From Myxococcales bacterium (GTDB taxonomy: Bacteria; Myxococcota_A; UBA796; GCA-2862545): a stretch of DNA of 64,000 bases. The notes beneath the pieces are model-generated. The model ran no database searches, was not told the DNA's origin, and worked only from the letters and a program-made list of their open reading frames with translations. Numbering within the stretch: position 1 is the first letter of the stretch; each line of letters opens with the position of its first letter. Position numbers and translations under genes: made by a program. Location: the NCBI GenBank assembly GCA_019634415.1, contig JAHQVJ010000202.1, positions 31,265 through 95,264 on the forward strand, given 5' to 3'. Positions 58,749 through 64,000 of this stretch are shown here, in pieces.

Positions 58749-61478
58749 TCAGGGGTTTTCTGCCGCGGGCGCCTCCTGGGCCGCCTGCTGCTCCTCCCAG
58801 GCACGCAGATCGTCTTCGCCGCCGATGCCGATGCGCACGTCGTCGGTGAGGCCGAGCCGATGATCGCGGGCCTCCTCGGCGTGGCGCCTCGCCCAGGCGC
58901 GCCAGGGCTGGAACCTCAGCACCGCCGCGAACCGCCGGTAGGCCGTCTCCCAGTCCTGGGCCTCGCGCGCCGACAGCCCCTCGGCGAGCAAGCGCTCGGC
59001 CAGCGGTGTGCCCACGCGATCGAGCTCCTCGCTCCAGTGGTCCCACCAGTGCGCGCGATCGAGGTGCTCTACTGCCCGATCGGGCTCCGTCTCCGCGCGC
59101 CCCGCCCAGCAGTCGGCGATGGCACGCGCCACCACAGGGCGCTGCAGGTCGTGCCACTCCCAGTTCTTGGGGCGGTGGCGCTTGGTCACGATCCAGGCGT
59201 GCTCCGCCCGCTCACAGCGACCGTCCCGCGAGAACACGTGCACGGCTCGCCGCGTCTCGGCGACGCGTTCTTCGAGCACCTCGGCACTCACCACCTCGAT
59301 GCGCCGCTCGAACAGCGCCTCTCCCTCGGCGAACCGAGGAGGCGCGGCCGACTCCCCTTTCTCGACGCGCTCCTCGGTGAGCGCTGGCAGCACCGCGCCG
59401 TCGGGCCCCAGCACCACGAACCCCAGGTCGTAGACCCCCAGGGGCAGGCCAGCAGGCACGGTCACGGCGTGCTTGCCCCGAAACACCTGATCGGGCTCGA
59501 ACCACGCCTGTGGGTACATGTTGTAGCCCAGCGGCACCTGCCAGCTCACGGTGCGTTCCTCGCCCGCCAGGAACACGAGCAGCCGGATCTCCTGGTCGGC
59601 CTCGCGCGGAGCGTCGAGCTGGATGGGGGCCTCGAGGTAGCCCCTGACGCCGGGCGACCAGGCCGTCGGAGTGGACAGGCCCCGCAGGGTCACCCCCCCC
59701 TCGAACCGCACCGTGTCCCCGCCGCGCACAGCGGCCTCGGCGGCGTCCATCATGACCATCGACCGCCGCGCGAACACGTTGCGGAAGGGTCCGTCCCAGC
59801 GCGGATCGATGTAGGTCGGCAGCTCGAAGTAGGTCTCCTCGAACCCCGGGTAGCGACGCAGCCCGCTGTGCTTGGCCCACCACCCGCCGACGTGGGCGAA
59901 GGTGGGCTGCATCTCGTCGTAGACGTGCTCCTGGATGAAGCTGCGCTGCTGGTACCAGTGCCGCGCCATGGCCACGTCCACCAGCATGGCCATGTCCACC
60001 TCCACGTAGTCGGGCGCCCAGAACAGGTGCGCTCCCTGGTCCACGTCGAGGTTGACGATCTCGCCCTCGTAGAACGTGCGCTGGGTCACCCAGCGGGTGT
60101 GGTCGACGCGGCGCTTCACAGACTCCGTGGTCTCGTTCATGTTCCACACCATGTGGTCGCGCGCCTGGCTCAGGTTGGGCGACATCCACAGCCCGACCAA
60201 CACGCTGGCGGTGACCCAGCCTGCCTCGCGCCACCGGCGCTGGCCCGAGGACCACAGCTCCACGTGATCGATCACGTGCACCAAGCCGGTGCCGAGCACC
60301 ACCGATGCCGGCACGGTCACCAGGCTCATCCAACGGTAGGCGCCCATCCAGTCACCGTTGGTGTAGACCCCCCACAGCAAGCCCACCGCCAGGCTCTGCC
60401 CGCAGATCACGAGCACCTTGCCGCCAGGTCGCCCGAGGGCGAGCAGCGGCAGCAGGAGTCCCGCAGCGGCCATGCCGATCACCCGCGCGATCCGCAGGGC
60501 GGCCGGAGCCGGTGGTAGATCGGGCCAGAACCACAGCTCCTGCAGCTTGTCTGGCCCCGGCCACAGCAGCGACAGCGCCAGCAGCGTGAACACACCAGCG
60601 CCCACCCACATGCCTCGCCCACCGATGCCCGTGACGCCGAGCAGATACCCGGGCGCGTAGTAGCCCTGCCACAGCCGCTGGGCCCAGCCGCGGAGCTGGT
60701 TCCAGCCGCGCTCGTTCCAGTCCAGCGGCGTCACGCCACGCGACTCGATCTTGGCGTAGTAGGTGTTGGGCAGCGGCCAGGCGAAGTAGGCCACCCGACA
60801 GGCCTGCAGCACCAGCGACGGGATCCAGAAGACCGCGAGCCACACGCCCACACCGCGCCAGCTCCGACCGCGCCGAAGCCAGAAGATCATGAACCAGAAG
60901 CCGCCCAGGGCCGCGTACAAGATGGCCTCGGGGCGCGTCCAGGCCAACAGCAGGTACAGCACCGACGACCAGGGGAATCCCCCCTGCTGTACGTCGAGCA
61001 GCGTGCGCCAGATGGCCAGCGACAGCAGCAAGCAGAACAGGCCGTTCTCGAGTCCCGAGGTGCTCCAGATGGCGAACTGGGCGTTCATGGCCAGGAGAAT
61101 GGGGGCCACCAGGGCGCCGTCGCCCATGTGCTCGGGAAGGGCCAGCCGAGCCAGCCGCCAGCACACGAACAGGGTGACGGGCGCCATCGCCATGGCCAAC
61201 GGCTTGGCCACCTGGAAGCCGTCGAGGCCCAGCAGCTCGAAGAAGGCCAGCAGCAAGACCCACAGCGGGTCGCTCACCGCCTCGATCCGCTCCCCCCCGG
61301 GCCAGGGCACCACGCCCTCGCCCGCTGCGATGTTGCGCGCGAAGGCGAAGCAGATCCCCGCGTCGTCGATGTACCAGTCCCAGCGCAGGGCCTGGTGGAC
61401 CACAGTGACGACGGTGCAGCAGACAAGCACCACCAGGCGGACGGGGCGTTCTCGAAGCTCGGCCAGAGCTTGAAGCAT
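58749..61478 (-). CDS. Polytopic GT-C-type glycosyltransferase-like protein with soluble C-terminus
   Basis: 909 residues. Ten or more membrane helices occupy residues 15-480. The first large loop contains W-Y-I-D-D-A-G-I-C-F-A-F-A-R-N, the acidic pair plus helix expected of the GT-C superfamily that uses polyprenyl-phosphate sugars, and later come W-T-R-P-E-A-I and P-N-T-Y-Y-A-K, both usual for arabinosyl-/mannosyl-transferase relatives. Residues 510-909 are soluble, with beta-rich then helical parts and no recognised domain (a TPR-like end around 830-880). It would act on an envelope glycan or lipid at the periplasmic face. The start ATG overlaps that of a possible upstream start of the divergent gene. 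Confidence 0.72.
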   Translation of the reverse strand: MLQALAELRERPVRLVVLVCCTVVTVVHQALRWDWYIDDAGICFAFARNIAAGEGVVPWPGGERIEAVSDPLWVLLLAFFELLGLDGFQVAKPLAMAMAPVTLFVCWRLARLALPEHMGDGALVAPILLAMNAQFAIWSTSGLENGLFCLLLSLAIWRTLLDVQQGGFPWSSVLYLLLAWTRPEAILYAALGGFWFMIFWLRRGRSWRGVGVWLAVFWIPSLVLQACRVAYFAWPLPNTYYAKIESRGVTPLDWNERGWNQLRGWAQRLWQGYYAPGYLLGVTGIGGRGMWVGAGVFTLLALSLLWPGPDKLQELWFWPDLPPAPAALRIARVIGMAAAGLLLPLLALGRPGGKVLVICGQSLAVGLLWGVYTNGDWMGAYRWMSLVTVPASVVLGTGLVHVIDHVELWSSGQRRWREAGWVTASVLVGLWMSPNLSQARDHMVWNMNETTESVKRRVDHTRWVTQRTFYEGEIVNLDVDQGAHLFWAPDYVEVDMAMLVDVAMARHWYQQRSFIQEHVYDEMQPTFAHVGGWWAKHSGLRRYPGFEETYFELPTYIDPRWDGPFRNVFARRSMVMMDAAEAAVRGGDTVRFEGGVTLRGLSTPTAWSPGVRGYLEAPIQLDAPREADQEIRLLVFLAGEERTVSWQVPLGYNMYPQAWFEPDQVFRGKHAVTVPAGLPLGVYDLGFVVLGPDGAVLPALTEERVEKGESAAPPRFAEGEALFERRIEVVSAEVLEERVAETRRAVHVFSRDGRCERAEHAWIVTKRHRPKNWEWHDLQRPVVARAIADCWAGRAETEPDRAVEHLDRAHWWDHWSEELDRVGTPLAERLLAEGLSAREAQDWETAYRRFAAVLRFQPWRAWARRHAEEARDHRLGLTDDVRIGIGGEDDLRAWEEQQAAQEAPAAENP

Positions 61479-61489
61479 GGAGCGGGGTC

Positions 61490-61495
61490 TATCCT
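61490..61495 (+). promoter_or_regulatory. Candidate -10 element of the second GT-C gene
   Basis: TATCCT 20 bases before the GTG at 61516, the same hexamer and spacing as at 47245-47250. It lies in the very short interval between the two divergent genes. No convincing -35. Confidence 0.3.
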
Positions 61496-61515
61496 GGTGC
61501 GGTAAAGATGGGCCC

Positions 61516-63204
61516 GTGACGCGTGCGCTACCTGTGGTGGAGCGATTGCTGGTGGGCCTAGCGAGCCTGCTGGTGGTCGGGATTATGACCTACATCTGGT
61601 GGGCCCGCGTGCCCTACCCCTTCGACCTGGAGTGGATGGAGGGGGGCATGCTGGCGCACGCCTGGCGGCTGCAGCAGGGGCTGCCGCTGTACGTGGAGCC
61701 CAACCCGGACTTCATGCCGTTCATCTACCCGCCGGGCTACTCGGCCGTGCTGGCGGCCCTGGGAACGGTGTTCGGGCTGTCTCCGGCGCTGGGGCGCGTG
61801 GTCAGCGTGCTCGGCATCCTCACGGCGGCGGGTGCGCTGGCCTTCGTGGTGCGCGGCGAGGGCGGCAGCCGCACCCTGGCCACGGGCGTCGCCGTGGCCT
61901 TCCTGGGGGCCTACCCCGCCTCGGGGGCCTTCTACGACATGGTCCGCCCCGACAGCCTGTCGCTGGCGCTGCTCGGCTGGTCCGTCGCCCTGGCCCTGCG
62001 CACCGAGCGCGGCGCACCGGTGGCCTCGGGGTTGCTGCTGGCGGCGGCCTTCCTGGTGAAGCACTCGGCGGCCATCTTCGGCTTTCCGCTGCTGCTGGGG
62101 CTGCTGGTGCGCCACCGACGCGCCGCCCTGCAGTTCGTGCTCGCCTCCGCGGGACCCGCGCTTGCGGTGGTGCTGCTGCTGCAGTGGCGCAGCGGCGGCG
62201 GCTTCCTCACCTACCTGCTGGAGGTGCCCTCGTCGCACATCATGGTGTGGGAGCGCGCGCGCGTGCACACCTTCCGCGAGCTGGGCACGGCCCTTCCCGC
62301 AGCCGTGACGGTCACTGGCCTGTCGGTGTACCTGTGGGCGGTCCGCCAGCGACAGGCCCTGCCGCTGTGGATGGCCGCCGTGCTGCCGATGGCCGCAGGC
62401 ATCGGGGTCGCCTGGGTCGGCACCTACTACCCCCCGCCGCCCGAGACCGGCGCGCTGCTCGTGCCCACCGCGCTGGCCTACTGGGGCGTGACGGCCGGCG
62501 TCACCAGCTTCCTCGCCTGGACCGCGGGTGCCACGCTGCAGCGCCTGTACAGGCAGCCGATCCAGTGGCCCAGCTGGCGCTGGATCTTCGGGCTCGCCAC
62601 CACCGGCACCGCCGTGGGCACCGCCATGATCATGCGCGCCCACGACGGCGGCTTCGTCAACGTGCACATGCCCATGATCTGGGTGGTGTCGCTGTCCTTC
62701 GGGGTGGTGCTTGCGCACACGGCTGCCCTCGACGAGCAGCGCCCGGGGCTGCGCACCCTGGCGATGACGGCGGTGTTCGCACAGCTGCTGTACGGCGCGG
62801 GCCTGCTCGATCCCGTCAAGCTGCGCCCCACGGCCGAAGACGAGGCCGTGGGCTGGGCGTTCGTGGAGGCGGCCCGCGAGGTGGAGGGCCCGGTGCTCTC
62901 CCCCTTCGCGTCCTGGATCCCGGTCTACGCCGACAAGCCACCCTCCCTGCACGCGATGGCGGTGTGGGACTGCGACTACGACGGCAGCCCCTACGAGGAC
63001 GGACTGTCGGAGATCCGTCGGGCGATCCGCGAGCGGTACTGGGTGCTGGCGCTGGGAGGCAACCACCAGCTGCTGGGACCCCTCACCGACGGCTACCACC
63101 CCGTCGAGGAGGTGGTGACGCACGACGCGCACGAGGGGTCGCCCAAGACGGGCTACCACGCACGGCCGTGGCGACTCATGGTCCCCATCGAGGGACTGGA
63201 GTAG
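61516..63204 (+). CDS. Polytopic GT-C/GT39-like membrane protein
   Basis: 562 residues from the GTG at 61516; an ATG at 61477 would overlap the divergent gene's own ATG and lacks a ribosome-binding site. About eleven membrane helices are seen. The first periplasmic loop has Y-P-F-D-L-E-W-M-E-G-G-M, whose acidic residues stand where GT-C enzymes bind metal/donor. F-I-Y-P-P-G-Y, V-R-P-D-S-L-S and V-K-H-S-A-A resemble GT39 (ArnT/PMT-like) proteins of bacteria. The C-terminal 80 residues are soluble. It is divergent from another GT-C-like gene, suggesting one pathway for envelope glycan or lipid modification. Substrate unknown. Confidence 0.75.
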   Translation: MTRALPVVERLLVGLASLLVVGIMTYIWWARVPYPFDLEWMEGGMLAHAWRLQQGLPLYVEPNPDFMPFIYPPGYSAVLAALGTVFGLSPALGRVVSVLGILTAAGALAFVVRGEGGSRTLATGVAVAFLGAYPASGAFYDMVRPDSLSLALLGWSVALALRTERGAPVASGLLLAAAFLVKHSAAIFGFPLLLGLLVRHRRAALQFVLASAGPALAVVLLLQWRSGGGFLTYLLEVPSSHIMVWERARVHTFRELGTALPAAVTVTGLSVYLWAVRQRQALPLWMAAVLPMAAGIGVAWVGTYYPPPPETGALLVPTALAYWGVTAGVTSFLAWTAGATLQRLYRQPIQWPSWRWIFGLATTGTAVGTAMIMRAHDGGFVNVHMPMIWVVSLSFGVVLAHTAALDEQRPGLRTLAMTAVFAQLLYGAGLLDPVKLRPTAEDEAVGWAFVEAAREVEGPVLSPFASWIPVYADKPPSLHAMAVWDCDYDGSPYEDGLSEIRRAIRERYWVLALGGNHQLLGPLTDGYHPVEEVVTHDAHEGSPKTGYHARPWRLMVPIEGLE

Positions 63205-63220
63205 CCGCTGCGCCAGCGGA

Positions 63221-64000
63221 TCAGTTCGACACCTCGAGGATGATCTGCCCATTGCCGCCGTCGCCGCTGTCCACCACCAGCACGACGGTCTGACCTGCCG
63301 CCAACACCAGATCCAGCTCCGAGCTGAACGGCGTCACGTGGTCGCACGCCACGTCACAGTCGGGATCGTCGCAGTCCACGAGGCTGTTGCCGTCGTTGTC
63401 GATCCCGTCGTCGCAGATCTCGCACGCGCCCATCGTCGCAGTCCGTCTCGGCAGCCTCCGCCTCTGCGACGTGCACCGTGAAGCTGCTGTTCGGGGCGTT
63501 GTCCACCACGAGCACCACCGTCTCGCTGGCCGCGAGGGTGTGCGAGACCTGGTGCCAAGAGCCATCCACCGACACCGACTGCTGCTCTCCGCAGGTCAGC
63601 TCGACGCCCGTGCAGCCGTCGCGCAGATAGCGCGAGCCCACAGGATCGCTGCCCTAGCTAGGCGTCGAACACGTAGGTCCCCGCTGCGGGCGCCGTGAAC
63701 TCCAGGGTGGCCTCGGGGTTCCCGTAGTGGTCGTCGCACGACCCCTGGTAGCTGTCGCTCTGGCCGGCTGTGGTCCCGTCGAGCGTGTGGGGCACCGTGT
63801 TGGCCACGTACACCGGGCAGCTGGAGACGCACCCCGGATCGGCGCTGCAGATGGGATCCACGCAGTCGATCCGACCGTCGCCGTTGTCGTCGATGTCGTT
63901 GTCGCAGGCCTCTGCGCACCAGGCATCGAGCCAGCAGTCGCCGTCGGCGCAGTCGATGAGCCCGTCATTGTCGAGATCGCGACCGTCGTTGCAGTCCCCG
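63221..64000 (-). pseudogene. Decayed PPC/Asp-rich-repeat surface protein, partial (right edge)
   Basis: Reading from the right edge, an open frame shows the acidic two-Cys repeats (N-D-G-R-D-L-D-N-D-G-L-I-D-C, D-D-N-G-D-G-R-I-D-C) and a PPC-like domain ending T-Y-V-F-D-A, then a TAG at 63658-63660. The next 100 residues continue the same type of domain in a second frame (V-G-S-R-Y-L-R-D-G-C through T-D-C-D-D-G) and the last 70 in a third (C-D-D-G-I-D-N-D-G-N-S, ending I-I-L-E-V-S-N). The break at the stop contains CCTAGCTAGG, which looks like a 4-bp CTAG duplication. One stop and two frameshifts within 300 bp indicate decay, unless they are assembly errors. The N-terminus lies outside the window. 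Confidence 0.75.

Overview
The window is 64 kb of dense, very GC-rich bacterial DNA with almost every third position G or C. It looks like a Myxococcota-type (former Deltaproteobacteria) chromosome or metagenome-assembled contig. The signs are an FHA/sigma-54 activator, several Ser/Thr kinases and TPR-carrying NTPases, many lipoproteins with Thr/Asp-rich linkers, Sel1 repeats, two-Cys Asp-rich repeats followed by PPC-like domains, and GTG/TTG starts. This placement is inference; no rRNA or tRNA gene is present to settle it.

Layout. 1-2.6 kb: a FadL-like outer-membrane protein coupled to an exported protein cut by the left edge. 2.6-3.6 kb: two small membrane proteins. 3.6-8.2 kb: a tightly overlapped livG / acyl-CoA ligase / livH / livM operon without livF or a binding protein, followed by an FHA-sigma-54 regulator (8.2-10.1 kb), a small conserved protein and a fatty-acid-desaturase-like protein. 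11.7-16.1 kb: a three-gene ABC exporter in which both permeases carry a C-terminal peptidase-type domain, one with intact HExxH and one with the motif erased. 16.2-19.8 kb: a coiled-coil lipoprotein with 57-residue repeats and an exported Sel1-repeat protein. 19.8-22.2 kb: topB. 22.3-24.0 kb: a TPP riboswitch abutting thiC. 24.0-26.3 kb: a lipoprotein, an acidic-tailed membrane peptide and a class III cyclase with an FHA-like C-terminus. 26.4-33.1 kb: pdxJ, an RlmI-like methyltransferase, an AstE/AspA-like deacylase, tcdA, a two-gene unknown unit with a previously hidden 48-residue ORF, and a PaaZ/BoxD-like aldehyde dehydrogenase. 33.2-36.4 kb: an ABC ATPase, a permease and a permease fused to a CPBP-like domain. 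36.4-37.3 kb: a lipoprotein.

37.4-46.2 kb holds the most unusual regulatory block: a lipoprotein and a degenerate-cyclase/NTPase/TPR protein face, across 14 bp, a helical protein coupled to a Ser/Thr kinase/NTPase/TPR protein. Then come a glycosyltransferase, an exported beta-barrel-type protein with an unknown partner, a NYN-domain protein, htpG and apeB. 54.4-56.5 kb is a complete group II intron with recognisable domains V and VI, a branch-point A and a 5' GUGCG; its reverse transcriptase reads YAVD instead of YADD, so it is probably dead. 56.5-64 kb: a PPC-domain lipoprotein, a membrane-anchored Ser/Thr kinase, two divergent polytopic GT-C-type proteins, and at the right edge a decayed (stop plus two frameshifts) relative of the PPC/Asp-rich lipoprotein.

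The recurring themes are envelope biogenesis and export, lipid metabolism (FadL, acyl-CoA ligase, desaturase, aldehyde dehydrogenase) and signalling through phosphorylation- or nucleotide-sensing domains. Starts were chosen by Shine-Dalgarno sequences and by 4-bp overlaps (ATGA/GTGA) wherever visible. I could run no database search, so family names rest on motif recognition.
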